Below, one piece after another: positions 1 to 8,205 of a DNA stretch of 64,000 nt (the stretch's first letter is position 1; the number at the start of each line of letters is the position of its first letter). This DNA is from Candidatus Poribacteria bacterium (GTDB taxonomy: Bacteria > Poribacteria > WGA-4E > PCPOR2b). Location of the stretch: NCBI GenBank assembly GCA_022822005.1, contig JAJECO010000009.1, positions 59,939-123,938 of the forward strand, given 5' to 3'. Below the pieces are notes generated by a model, which was not told the DNA's origin, did not search any database, and worked only from the letters and a program-made list of their open reading frames with translations. Made by a program: the position numbers and the translations under genes.

Positions 1-36
1 TATATTTTGAATGTCGCTCAAGTTAAGAAATGGTAA

Positions 37-77
37 AACAGAAACCGAGTTTTTTTCTTGAAAACTCGGTTTCTGTT
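37..77. repeat. 17-bp perfect inverted repeat
   Basis: The left arm AACAGAAACCGAGTTTT (37-53) is the exact reverse complement of 61-77, with a 7-nt loop. It lies about 60 bp upstream of the cysteine desulfurase start. No uridine run follows it on the plus strand; on the minus strand a short T run follows. It could be a terminator for minus-strand transcription, an mRNA leader hairpin or a small palindromic repeat. Confidence 0.75.
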
Positions 78-135
78 CGTGCTTAGCTATTTCTTTTTAC
101 ATGAGCCTTGGAGGTTTGCAAGGAGATGAACAGCA

Positions 136-1356
136 ATGCCACAACCAATCTACATGGACAGCCACGCCACCACACCCATCGATCCACGGGTGCTGGAGGC
201 GATGATGCCGTACCTGACAGATCATTTCGGGAACGCTGCCAGTAGCACGCACCTATTCGGGGAGTATGCAAAGAATGCGGTGGACGCTGCACGCGGTCAG
301 GTCGCGGATCTAATCGGCTGTTCAGAGGAGGAAGTTATATTCACCAGCGGCGCGACGGAATCGGATAATCTCGCAGTCAAGGGAGCTGCTTACCAATACA
401 GAGATCGTGGAAATCATATCATCACCAGTGTCGTCGAGCACCACGCAGTTTTAGATTCGTGTAAGGCATTAGAGGAATCGGGGTTCGATGTAACCTATCT
501 CCCCGTGGACAAATATGGAATGGTTCATCCGCAGCAGGTCGAAGACGCTATCACAGACCAGACCGTCCTGATTAGCCTCATTTACGTTAACGGCGAAGTC
601 GGAACCATCAACCCCATTGCGGGAGTGGGCGAAATCGCGGAGAAATATGGTATACTTTTTCATTCCGATGCGACGCAAGGGATCGGCAAAGTTGAATCGG
701 AGGTCGATGAACTGAAAGTGGATCTGATGTCGTTCACCGCCCACAAGATGTACGGTCCCAAAGGGATCGGTGCCCTCTACGTCCGAAAGAAAGACCCACC
801 GATCCAACTGTATCCACTGCTACACGGCGGCGGTCAGGAGAATAACATCAGATCGGGGACGCTTAATGTTCCCGGTATCGTCGGTTTCGGAGCAGCCTGC
901 GAGCTCTGCAAGGGTGGGATGGAGGGAGAAGCGAGACAAATTACCGTACTACGCGAACAACTTTATCACGGACTATCCAAACGAATTGATCTCATCCACC
1001 TCAACGGGCATCCGACACAACGCCTCCCCGGCAACCTCAACCTTAGCTTCGAGTTTGTCGAAAGCCAGTCGGTTCTGTTAGGCTTAAAGGATATAGCGCT
1101 TTCATCGGGGTCCGCATGCAACTCCGACTCTGTTGAACCCTCCTATGTTTTGCGTGCAATGGGTATTAAAGATGAACTTGCCCTCGGTGCCATCCGGTTT
1201 GGATTGGGACGCCACAATACAGAAGCGGAGGTTGCCACGGTTGTCGAACGTGTTGCAGCGCAGGTCGATCGGTTGCGTGAAATGTCCCCGCTCTACGAGA
1301 TGGCGCAGGGCGGAAATTACGAAGTAGCAATACCAGCAAATGGAGAGACATCATGA
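136..1356 (+). CDS. cysteine desulfurase (NifS/IscS class)
   Basis: A 406-residue PLP-dependent fold-type I enzyme that takes sulfur from L-cysteine as a persulfide for Fe-S cluster and other thio-cofactor synthesis in the cytoplasm. The N-terminus [17 protein letters not shown], the PLP lysine in [12 protein letters not shown] (K204) and the persulfide cysteine in [14 protein letters not shown] (C328, class I-type loop) are all present. Length is normal. The start follows a good AAGGAGATGAACAGCA ribosome site. The stop overlaps the next start (ATGA, 1353-1356), so it is coupled to the Mrp carrier, which fits Fe-S assembly. Some NifS-like proteins also act on selenocysteine. The sequence cannot say which cluster system it serves. 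Confidence 0.93.
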   Translation: MPQPIYMDSHATTPIDPRVLEAMMPYLTDHFGNAASSTHLFGEYAKNAVDAARGQVADLIGCSEEEVIFTSGATESDNLAVKGAAYQYRDRGNHIITSVVEHHAVLDSCKALEESGFDVTYLPVDKYGMVHPQQVEDAITDQTVLISLIYVNGEVGTINPIAGVGEIAEKYGILFHSDATQGIGKVESEVDELKVDLMSFTAHKMYGPKGIGALYVRKKDPPIQLYPLLHGGGQENNIRSGTLNVPGIVGFGAACELCKGGMEGEARQITVLREQLYHGLSKRIDLIHLNGHPTQRLPGNLNLSFEFVESQSVLLGLKDIALSSGSACNSDSVEPSYVLRAMGIKDELALGAIRFGLGRHNTEAEVATVVERVAAQVDRLREMSPLYEMAQGGNYEVAIPANGETS

Positions 1357-2309
1357 ACTTGTTCAAAAAAGACAAGAAGACAGAATCAAAAGATCCAGAG
1401 TCAGCCAAGCCGCGTATGGCAAGCCATCCAGAACTTAAAATGGCAGATACGCCGCCGACCGGCAGACCCACCGCCCCACAGATGGGGACGCCGCCCCAAG
1501 GGCAACCACAAAATATCCTCATCCCAAACGTTAAGTCCAAGATTGCTGTGGCGAGTGGAAAGGGCGGTGTAGGCAAGTCAACGGTTGCTACCAATCTGGC
1601 AATCGCTCTGGCACAAGATGGAGCACAGGTCGGACTGATGGATGCAGACGCTTACGGTCCCAGTATCCCAACCATGATGGGGGCAAAAGAACAGCCACAA
1701 ACCAGCCCAGAAAAGAAACTCATCCCAATTGTCCGGCACGGCATCAAGCTGATGTCCATCGGCTTCCTTGTCCCCGATGAACAGGCACTGATTTGGCGAG
1801 GACCCATGCTGCACAGCGCAGTTCGCCAATTTCTGAGCGATGTCATCTGGGGTGAACTCGACTATCTCATCATCGATCTGCCCCCCGGCACAGGGGATGT
1901 GGCTCTCTCTTTAACGCAATCGATCCCGCTTACGGGCGGCGTCATCGTGACGACGCCGCAAGATGTCGCGCTCGCTGATGTCCGACGTGGTGCCGCCATG
2001 TTTGACAAATTGGGAGTGCCAATTCTGGGTGTCGTCGAAAACATGAGCTATTTTGCGTGTCCCCACTGCGGGGAAAGGACGGATATCTTCCGCAGGGATG
2101 GCGGAGTCAAAACGAGTGAAAAGCTCGACACTCGATTCTTAGGTGAGATTCCCCTTGACGCCGAAGTCTGTACCGCCGGCGATCTCGGCGTACCCATTGT
2201 CGCATCTCATCCCGATTCACCACAATCCCAAGCGTTCCGTCATGTCTCGCACCAACTTGTCGAAGTTCTCGGCGAGGAAGATTCAGACGACGAATTGAAG
2301 ATTATTTAA
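1353..2309 (+). CDS. mrp: Mrp/ApbC-family Fe-S cluster carrier ATPase
   Basis: A 318-residue deviant Walker P-loop ATPase of the Mrp/NBP35 family, which transfers Fe-S clusters to apo-proteins. It has the double-Lys P-loop [10 protein letters not shown] (K70, K75), the DADAYGPS switch, DLPPGTGD and a CxxC (C236-P-H-C239) that bridges a cluster in homologues. The usual N-terminal DUF59/MIP18 domain is missing. It is replaced by about 50 charged and Pro-rich residues, so the carrier resembles NBP35-type proteins without the regulatory domain. It overlaps the cysteine desulfurase by 4 bp, supporting a two-gene Fe-S unit. Confidence 0.92.
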   Translation: MNLFKKDKKTESKDPESAKPRMASHPELKMADTPPTGRPTAPQMGTPPQGQPQNILIPNVKSKIAVASGKGGVGKSTVATNLAIALAQDGAQVGLMDADAYGPSIPTMMGAKEQPQTSPEKKLIPIVRHGIKLMSIGFLVPDEQALIWRGPMLHSAVRQFLSDVIWGELDYLIIDLPPGTGDVALSLTQSIPLTGGVIVTTPQDVALADVRRGAAMFDKLGVPILGVVENMSYFACPHCGERTDIFRRDGGVKTSEKLDTRFLGEIPLDAEVCTAGDLGVPIVASHPDSPQSQAFRHVSHQLVEVLGEEDSDDELKII

Positions 2310-2337
2310 CCTTTGGTGCGAGTTCGTGAGGATATTG

Positions 2338-2400
2338 AGTTCATGGGCTCATTAGCTCATTAATGCACCAACTGTTTTCACGCTTCACGTATGAGGTATT
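2338..2400. repeat. ATTAATG / TTCACG-rich short repeat, copy 1
   Basis: The AT-rich segment contains 'gctcattagctcattaatg' followed by 'ttttcacgcttcacgtatg'. A similar arrangement (attaatgaac ... ttttacgttttacgcaatg) occurs at 5386-5424, just before the Nudix gene, and partial ones at 40575-40603 and 53205-53265. They abut gene starts and extend the open frames artificially. Function is unknown. Confidence 0.4.
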
Positions 2401-2404
2401 TCCG

Positions 2405-3814
2405 ATGAAAGAAAATGACCCACTCATTTCCGAACTTGCAAATATCGTTGGCTCAGAACATGTGATCACCGATCCCACTTCACTCTCCGTCTATGAATGT
2501 GATGGCGCAACTGTATTCAAAGCTCTCCCCGATGTCGTTGTCTTCCCGACAACCCCACAAGAGATTTCGGCGATAGTCAAACTCGCAAATAAGCACAATG
2601 TTCCCTTCGTTGCGCGGGGTGCGGGGACCGGCCTGAGTGGCGGTATGTTGACCGTCAACGGTGGCATCATTATTGCCCTAAACCGAATGAATCGTATCCT
2701 TGAGATCGATATAGCGAACCAACAGGCGGTAGTAGAACCGGGGGTTGTAAACCTTTGGCTGACACAAGCCGTTCAAGATGATGGGTACTACTATGCACCG
2801 GACCCCTCAAGCCAGCAAGCTTGTAGTATTGGCGGAAACATCGCTGAAAACTCCGGTGGGCCACACACCCTCAAATATGGCGTCACCTCAAATCACGTTT
2901 TGGGTTTAGAGGTGGTGTTGACCGATGGCGAGATTGTCGAATTCGGTGGTGCTGTTGAAGAAACACCCGGCTACGACATCCGGGGCGTCATGATCGGATC
3001 TGAGGGGACCTTCGGCATCGTGACAAAGGCGGTCGTCCGGCTCTTACGCAAGCCAGAGGGTTATCAAACCCTACTCGGTGTATTTGAGACAATCGATGAT
3101 GCGTCTAACGTGGTATCCAGTATCATTGCCCAAGGTATTATCCCCGCTGCACTGGAGATGATGGATCACTTTGTTATCAAAGCGGTCGAGGAGGCATTCC
3201 ACTGGGGATTTCCACTTGATGCCGGTGCTGTTCTCATCGTTGAGTTGGACGGCATAAAAGCCGGAATGCAGGGGCAAGCAGAGCAGATAACTGAAATCTT
3301 CAATGAGAACAACTGCCGCGAAACCCGCTACGCCAAAGATGAAGAGGATCGACAGCAAATCTGGAAATCACGTAAAAGTGCTTTCGGATCGTTTGGACGG
3401 CTTGCACCCAATTACATCACACAGGATGGTGTGGTGCCTCGTACGCAGCTTCCTAAAGTGCTCAGAAGAATCGCGGAGATTTCTGAGAAATACGATATCC
3501 CGATCGCCAACGTATTTCATGCCGGCGATGGAAATATCCACCCAATCGTCCTATTTGATGAACGCGATGAAGATCAATGCGAGCGAGTTGAGGCAGTCAA
3601 TATGGAGATTCTTCGCGCTTGTGCAGAGGCTGGCGGAACAATCACAGGCGAACACGGTATCGGGGTCGAAAAGATGGACTATATGCCGCTGATTTTCAGT
3701 CCTGAAGATCTGGCGGTGATGGCGACTGTCAAAGATATCTTCAATCCGTCGGGGTTGTGCAATCCCGGGAAAATATTCCCAACCGCCGAGTCATACGCAA
3801 AACTGGGACTATAA
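2405..3814 (+). CDS. glcD: glycolate oxidase GlcD-like FAD subunit
   Basis: A 469-residue FAD-linked oxidase of the vanillyl-alcohol oxidase/PCMH family that oxidises 2-hydroxy acids (glycolate or D-lactate). The FAD-binding half shows VPFVARGAGTGLSGG and the IGGNIAENSGGPHTLKYG loop. The C-terminal FAD-oxidase domain carries NVFHAGDGNIHP and TGEHGIGVEKMDYM, typical of GlcD. I chose ATG 2405 (MKENDPL) because the 14 codons upstream lie in a repeat. It is followed after 195 bp by a GlcE-like subunit, but no iron-sulfur GlcF subunit is nearby. D-lactate dehydrogenase activity is an alternative. Confidence 0.88.
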   Translation: MKENDPLISELANIVGSEHVITDPTSLSVYECDGATVFKALPDVVVFPTTPQEISAIVKLANKHNVPFVARGAGTGLSGGMLTVNGGIIIALNRMNRILEIDIANQQAVVEPGVVNLWLTQAVQDDGYYYAPDPSSQQACSIGGNIAENSGGPHTLKYGVTSNHVLGLEVVLTDGEIVEFGGAVEETPGYDIRGVMIGSEGTFGIVTKAVVRLLRKPEGYQTLLGVFETIDDASNVVSSIIAQGIIPAALEMMDHFVIKAVEEAFHWGFPLDAGAVLIVELDGIKAGMQGQAEQITEIFNENNCRETRYAKDEEDRQQIWKSRKSAFGSFGRLAPNYITQDGVVPRTQLPKVLRRIAEISEKYDIPIANVFHAGDGNIHPIVLFDERDEDQCERVEAVNMEILRACAEAGGTITGEHGIGVEKMDYMPLIFSPEDLAVMATVKDIFNPSGLCNPGKIFPTAESYAKLGL

Positions 3815-4009
3815 GGATGTCCCAATCAAGCTTTCCGCACGTCACGTCAGTCAAAATGTGACGCCTCGATTAGTAATGAGAATGTTGGACGCTTTCATGA
3901 GCGGTCACTAAGACCGGGAAAAGTAGGCGTGTACGGAAAATCTCAGGGCGGAGATAGCAGCCCTGCAATTGTGAAATTTGATAGTTTTGGGATTGAGTAA
4001 CTTACGGAT

Positions 4010-5341
4010 ATGTCTAACTCAAATCAGCTACATGAGAATCTGGTTCAAATTGTTGACGAAGCAGGGCTGCTGCCGGAAGACCAACTGAGTCGTTATGCGA
4101 TCGACGATATTAACCCCCAAGCCGTCGTTCTACCGAGGTCAACTCATGAAATTCAAGAGGTGTTGAGCTATGCTGCCGATAGTGCGTTGTCAGTTATCCC
4201 TGCGGGCGGTGGGACAAAGCTGGGAGTCGGTAATCCTCCAGATAAGGTTGACCTCGTCCTTTCAACGTCAAGGTTAGACCAGGTCTTAGAATATGAACCA
4301 GGCGATCTGACTGTGACGGTAGAGGCTGGCATTCGGCTCGCTGCGCTACAAGCGAAATTGGCTGAACACGGTCAGTACTTGCCACTCGATCCGCCTTACG
4401 CTGACCGATGCACGATTGGCGGGATAACCGCGACCAATGCCAGCGGTCCCTCGCGGTTTCGATACGGCAGCGCCCGAGATCGTGTACTTGGAATGCGCGT
4501 TGTCCAATCGAGTGGAACAGTTATTAAAAGCGGCGGCAAGGTTGTCAAAAATGTCGCCGGATATGATCTCAACAAGCTATATCTCGGCTCATTCGGTACG
4601 CTTGGTGTCATCACGGAAGTCTCGCTCAAGCTGCAACCGTTACCAGAAATTGAACGTACTATTTTATTGACCTTTAACGATGTTAGCGAGACGGTGAATG
4701 TTGCATCAGAAATATCAGGCTCCCAACTGCTGCCCACTTCCCTCAATCTGTTTGTCAATGGTGTGCCGCTCACCGACAGCCCCGAACCGTGCCTCTTGAT
4801 TGGACTGGACGGACCTTCAGAAACTGTTGAATGGCAAATTGACGCTGTCAAAACAGTAGCGCAACAAAACGGAGCTATCGGTGTGGAACTGTATGAAGGG
4901 CAGCGGCAACAAGAACTCCAAGGGGCAATGTGTGCTTTTCCACAGGTCGGAGCGGGTACTCCGACTGTCGTCTGTCGAGCGAATCTCCGTATGACCGACG
5001 TTAGCGGGTTCATTAATACCGCCTTAGAGGCGAATGAATCAGCCCCTTGGCGGATGCGGGCGACCGGATTAATGGGAAGTGGTGTAGTCTACCTTGTCTT
5101 CTCAGAGTTTTCCAACGGCGATGTTCCGGTAGAGCATACAGCAGAGGCAATCGCAAATCTGCGCGAAGCTGCCACAAATGTTGGTGGGAACCTGATCGTC
5201 GAGTCCGCACCTACTGCGCTCAAACGTCAAATTGATGTCTGGGGATCAGTTGGTCGTAGCTTTGAATTAATGAAATCAATCAAAACCAAGTTGGATCCAA
5301 TCGGTTTATTGAACATAGGTCGTTTCGTCGGCGGAATTTAG
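4010..5341 (+). CDS. glcE: glycolate oxidase GlcE-like FAD-binding subunit
   Basis: A 443-residue PCMH-type FAD-binding protein. The N-terminal half has VIPAGGGTKLGVGNPP, a PLDPPYADRCTIGG loop and KVVKNVAGYDLNKLYLGSFGTLGVI, all diagnostic of GlcE. The C-terminal half ends ..WGSVGRSFELMKSIKTKLDPIGLLNIGRFVGG, the usual cap-domain tail. It is longer than the roughly 350 residues usual for GlcE. It probably forms a complex with the GlcD-like protein upstream. The electron-accepting GlcF is not next to it, so the acceptor must be encoded elsewhere or differ. Confidence 0.85.
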   Translation: MSNSNQLHENLVQIVDEAGLLPEDQLSRYAIDDINPQAVVLPRSTHEIQEVLSYAADSALSVIPAGGGTKLGVGNPPDKVDLVLSTSRLDQVLEYEPGDLTVTVEAGIRLAALQAKLAEHGQYLPLDPPYADRCTIGGITATNASGPSRFRYGSARDRVLGMRVVQSSGTVIKSGGKVVKNVAGYDLNKLYLGSFGTLGVITEVSLKLQPLPEIERTILLTFNDVSETVNVASEISGSQLLPTSLNLFVNGVPLTDSPEPCLLIGLDGPSETVEWQIDAVKTVAQQNGAIGVELYEGQRQQELQGAMCAFPQVGAGTPTVVCRANLRMTDVSGFINTALEANESAPWRMRATGLMGSGVVYLVFSEFSNGDVPVEHTAEAIANLREAATNVGGNLIVESAPTALKRQIDVWGSVGRSFELMKSIKTKLDPIGLLNIGRFVGGI

Positions 5342-5421
5342 TATCCGGCTCATGTTAAGAAATCGTGCGGCGGAAACCGATCGAGTTCATTAATGAACAA
5401 ATGGTTTTTACGTTTTACGCA

Positions 5422-6030
5422 ATGTACATCACCCAAGAAGCTCTGAATCGACTTGAAGATAAGTACGGTGTGCCGCGCATCCTTCGCACCGCCTACACGA
5501 TGAATCAACAAGGGTTTGACCTACTCAAATGGAGTATGCGAGACGGGCGAGCGCACGACGTAACACTATTCATCTCCAAGGGTGATAAGATTGCAGTCAT
5601 CCGAAAACCGAGCTATCCTCTTGATGTCTACCGTCCGCCCAGCGGTGGTGTTGAACGAGGAGAGGATTTTGAAGCAGGCGCACGACGTGAAGCTTACGAG
5701 GAAACAGGTTTGGAGGTTCAACTTCAGAAATACCTCCTCAAAGTGTATGTTGGCTTTTCTTTTGAGGACGAAGACGTGTCTTGGACCTCTCACGTATTTG
5801 CCGCTCAGGCGATAGGCGGACGTTTACAACCTGTTGATACCAAAGAAATTGCCGATGCGCGTTGGGCAACTATCGATGAATTAAATACTAATCTTTTGAA
5901 AGCTCTGCAAGAGTCAGAGTCCGCCGGGTTGAGATACCGTGCGGAGCTGCAAGCCGCAACCTTGCAGCAATATAGGGAGGGTGAGGTGATATGTAATGCA
6001 AACACAAGCAAGGAGGATTTTGTGGATTGA
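5422..6030 (+). CDS. Nudix hydrolase
   Basis: About 202 residues from ATG 5422 (MYITQEALNRLEDKYG). The Nudix box GGVERGEDFEAGARREAYEETGL fits GX5EX7REUXEEXGU, so a Mg2+-dependent nucleoside-diphosphate-X pyrophosphohydrolase fold is secure; the substrate is not. About 60 residues precede the Nudix domain. An upstream in-frame start at 5365 exists but lies within the ATTAATG/TTTACG repeat and is unlikely. Its 3' end overlaps the next gene by 35 bp in another frame, so it is probably co-transcribed with the PorX-like regulator. Confidence 0.85.
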   Translation: MYITQEALNRLEDKYGVPRILRTAYTMNQQGFDLLKWSMRDGRAHDVTLFISKGDKIAVIRKPSYPLDVYRPPSGGVERGEDFEAGARREAYEETGLEVQLQKYLLKVYVGFSFEDEDVSWTSHVFAAQAIGGRLQPVDTKEIADARWATIDELNTNLLKALQESESAGLRYRAELQAATLQQYREGEVICNANTSKEDFVD

Positions 6031-7558
6031 TGATGAGATTAACAGCTTAGAAACGCATATTCTATTTTTAGAACAAAAAGGTTACCAGATTACGCCTGCA
6101 ATGAAGGGGGACGATGGGTTATCTCTGTTACAGCAAAAAACGTACGATGCTGTCCTAATTAACCATATGATGCCGGATATGGACGGGATTCGGTTGCTCT
6201 CGGCAATCAAGGGGAAATATCCCCATTTACCGGTTGTCATGGTAACCGAAAATGAGCAACAGGAGATTATGAATGAGGCAATTATCCATCAGGTTGATGA
6301 CTTTTTAATGAAACCGTTGAATCCTCAACAGATTGCCTCACAACTCGCGTTCCTCTTAGAATATGATGCTGTTAAAGAAGATTATACCGCTCAAGAGTAT
6401 GTTATTGACTTTAATAAACGAAGCGCATTAAAACAAGGGGACGTTGATTGGAAAACATGGATTGACATCTACACCCAGCTCGCCGAGTGGGATCTGCGCC
6501 TTGATGAACTGGATATCGCCGATAGTTTACGTGAAACACACAGGCTGGAGAAACAGGACTGTAACGCCCTGTTTGCTCGCTATATCGAAGAGAACTATAC
6601 TGACTGGTTGGTTGGTGAGGACTCGCCTGTTTTATCGGTAGATCTGTTTGACAAGCATGTCATTCCAGAGATACAGGTCGGCAAGCAGGTCTTCTTTATG
6701 GTGATGGACTGTATGCGACTGGATCATTGGCTAAAAATTAAACCTCTCCTGGACCCATACTTTCAGATTACGACAAACTATCACTATTCCATCTTGCCGA
6801 CGGCGACGAATTACTCGCGGAACTCGATCTTCAGCGGTCTGTTCCCGCTTGAGTTTTCACAGCGTTATCCCGACTTATGGGTAGAAAACGATGGGGAAAA
6901 CACCAGTGTCAATCGCCATGAAAAAGATCTGATGCGGCTACAATTAGAAAGACACGGTATCTATCTTAAACCCAGTCCACACTATTTTAAAATCTTTGAT
7001 ACGCGCGGGGAGATGGAGTATCTGCAATGGATTAGCAGCGTCAAACGGATCAGTTTGGCAGCGGTAGTCGTTGGGTGTATCGATCACCTGACCCATAAAC
7101 GTTCTGAAATCGCTCTGCTCAAGCAACTCATTCCCGATGAGACCGCGTTTCGTACTTTTGTGCGAGGCTGGTTCCAGCACTCGGTTTTGTATAAGATCCT
7201 GAAATTGCTGGCAGATCGGGGTGTTACGGTTGTTTTAACGGCGGATCACGGCTCAATCTTGTGTCAGCAGGCAGCAAAAATTTTAGGCGACAGACCTGCA
7301 ACCAATGGGCTTCGGTTCAAAGTCGGTGGTGAGCTTATATGTAGCGAAGAAGCTGGATTGAGAATTACCCAGCCAGAGCAGTACATGCTACCCGATAGGC
7401 ATTACGAAAAAAATTATGTCCTCGCCAAAGAAGATTATTACTTTGTTTATCCGAGCCAGTTCAACGACTATAAACATCAATTTAACGGAGGATTTCAGCA
7501 CGGCGGCATCTCGATGGAGGAGATGATCTTACCCTGTGCCATCCTTGAACCGAAGTAG
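5996..7558 (+). CDS. PorX-like protein: receiver domain plus PglZ domain
   Basis: 520 residues. Residues 5-120 form a CheY-like receiver; residues about 200-510 form a PglZ (alkaline-phosphatase superfamily) domain. This matches PorX of Bacteroidetes, which regulates type IX secretion and hydrolyses (oligo)nucleotides. The metal and nucleophile residues of PglZ look intact: D238 in VMDCMRLDHW, T269/T271 in LPTATNYSRN, D417-H418 in TADHGS and H502 in GFQHGGISMEE. In the receiver, the acidic pair D12-D13, the Thr of MVTEN and the Lys of FLMKPLNP are kept. The phospho-acceptor position in VLINHMMPDMDG is N56 instead of Asp. It overlaps the Nudix gene, and no partner kinase is in the window. Confidence 0.88.
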   Translation: MQTQARRILWIDDEINSLETHILFLEQKGYQITPAMKGDDGLSLLQQKTYDAVLINHMMPDMDGIRLLSAIKGKYPHLPVVMVTENEQQEIMNEAIIHQVDDFLMKPLNPQQIASQLAFLLEYDAVKEDYTAQEYVIDFNKRSALKQGDVDWKTWIDIYTQLAEWDLRLDELDIADSLRETHRLEKQDCNALFARYIEENYTDWLVGEDSPVLSVDLFDKHVIPEIQVGKQVFFMVMDCMRLDHWLKIKPLLDPYFQITTNYHYSILPTATNYSRNSIFSGLFPLEFSQRYPDLWVENDGENTSVNRHEKDLMRLQLERHGIYLKPSPHYFKIFDTRGEMEYLQWISSVKRISLAAVVVGCIDHLTHKRSEIALLKQLIPDETAFRTFVRGWFQHSVLYKILKLLADRGVTVVLTADHGSILCQQAAKILGDRPATNGLRFKVGGELICSEEAGLRITQPEQYMLPDRHYEKNYVLAKEDYYFVYPSQFNDYKHQFNGGFQHGGISMEEMILPCAILEPK

Positions 7559-7693
7559 GCATGAAACCTGATGTAATACACGCGCGGGTTGTGGGTGCCT
7601 TTAGTAAATAAGGTATCCGCAATCTACAATTGATTTCCTTGCTTTTCTCCTATCTTTTTACCCCTTCTTGCAAATACCGAAAGGAAAGACATT

Positions 7694-8134
7694 ATGAAAT
7701 ACCCCATTCAGCTTCGATGGATTGTGGTTGTTTTGTCTATCATGGTAACGACCACCTTAATTGTAACGACGATCAGTCTGTCCGACGAGGAGTCAGCCAA
7801 AGAACCCGCTGCCCCGCAGATAATTGCTGTAAAGTTTCATGCAGATTGGTGAGGTTCCTGCAAAAAGATGGGGACCATCTTCACCGATTTACAAAACAAG
7901 TTCGATGGAAAGCCTATACTCTTTGTCACCCTAGATTTTACAAACCGGACCACTCACTACCAGTCGGAATTGCTCGCTTCAGCACTCGGAATGAGCGAAG
8001 CCTACAAAGCCAATCAGGGGACCGGCTTCATTTTATTGCTAGATAGTCAGACGCGAAATATATCGACACGTCTAACGAGCAAGCAGACCTTAAAGGAAAT
8101 GAGCGCAGCGCTTAACCAGTTGTTAAAAAAGTAA
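7694..8134 (+). CDS. thioredoxin-like protein with in-frame TGA (candidate selenoprotein)
   Basis: Read through TGA 7850-7852, this is a 146-residue protein: an N-terminal membrane anchor (WIVVVLSIMVTTTLIVTTI, residues 9-27), then a thioredoxin-like domain IIAVKFHADW-U53-GSC56-KKMG and a GTGFILLLDSQTR strand. TGA falls exactly where the first cysteine of WCGSC is expected, and the frame continues intact for 93 codons to TAA. A good AAAGGAAAG site precedes ATG 7694. A SECIS-like hairpin follows the TGA. Family knowledge: UxxC thioredoxin-like selenoproteins exist in bacteria. Inference: Sec53 is the attacking residue of an extracytoplasmic reductase, possibly paired with the DsbD encoded next. 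The alternative is a Cys-to-stop pseudogene. Confidence 0.72.
7850..7885 (+). promoter_or_regulatory. putative bacterial SECIS hairpin
   Basis: TGA 7850-7852 is followed by AAGATGG (7865-7871), loop GGA (7872-7874) and CCATCTT (7875-7881), a perfect 7-bp stem. The apical loop starts 19 nt after the TGA and begins with GG. This fits the described bacterial SECIS rule (loop about 16-37 nt downstream, small loop with a G in its first two positions). GGT (7853-7855) can also pair with ACC (7883-7885) at the base. A competing 6-bp pairing GGTTCC/GGGACC is possible. Confidence 0.6.
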
Positions 8135-8149
8135 TATCACCTATCCAAG

Positions 8150-8184
8150 ACCTTTGAAAGAGGTTAAACCCTTCAAAGGTTTTT
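8150..8184 (+). terminator. rho-independent terminator-like hairpin
   Basis: ACCTTTGAA (8150-8158) pairs perfectly with TTCAAAGGT (8172-8180), with a GGTT/AACC mini-stem inside the loop and a T run at 8180-8184. It lies between the thioredoxin-like gene and DsbD. It may end or attenuate the upstream transcript. The T run is short. Confidence 0.65.
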
Positions 8185-8205
8185 GACATCCAAGAAGTAT
8201 TGCAC

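Noticed and set aside
4396..5013. Long minus-strand frame within glcE
   Set aside because: Ser/Pro/Arg-rich composition with no domain; it is a shadow of the GlcE-like coding strand.
7630..8046. Open frame of 138 codons over the thioredoxin-like gene in another frame
   Set aside because: It has no ribosome site or recognisable domain and is Cys/Arg-rich in the way of shadow frames; the TGA-interrupted frame carries the conserved thioredoxin sequence.
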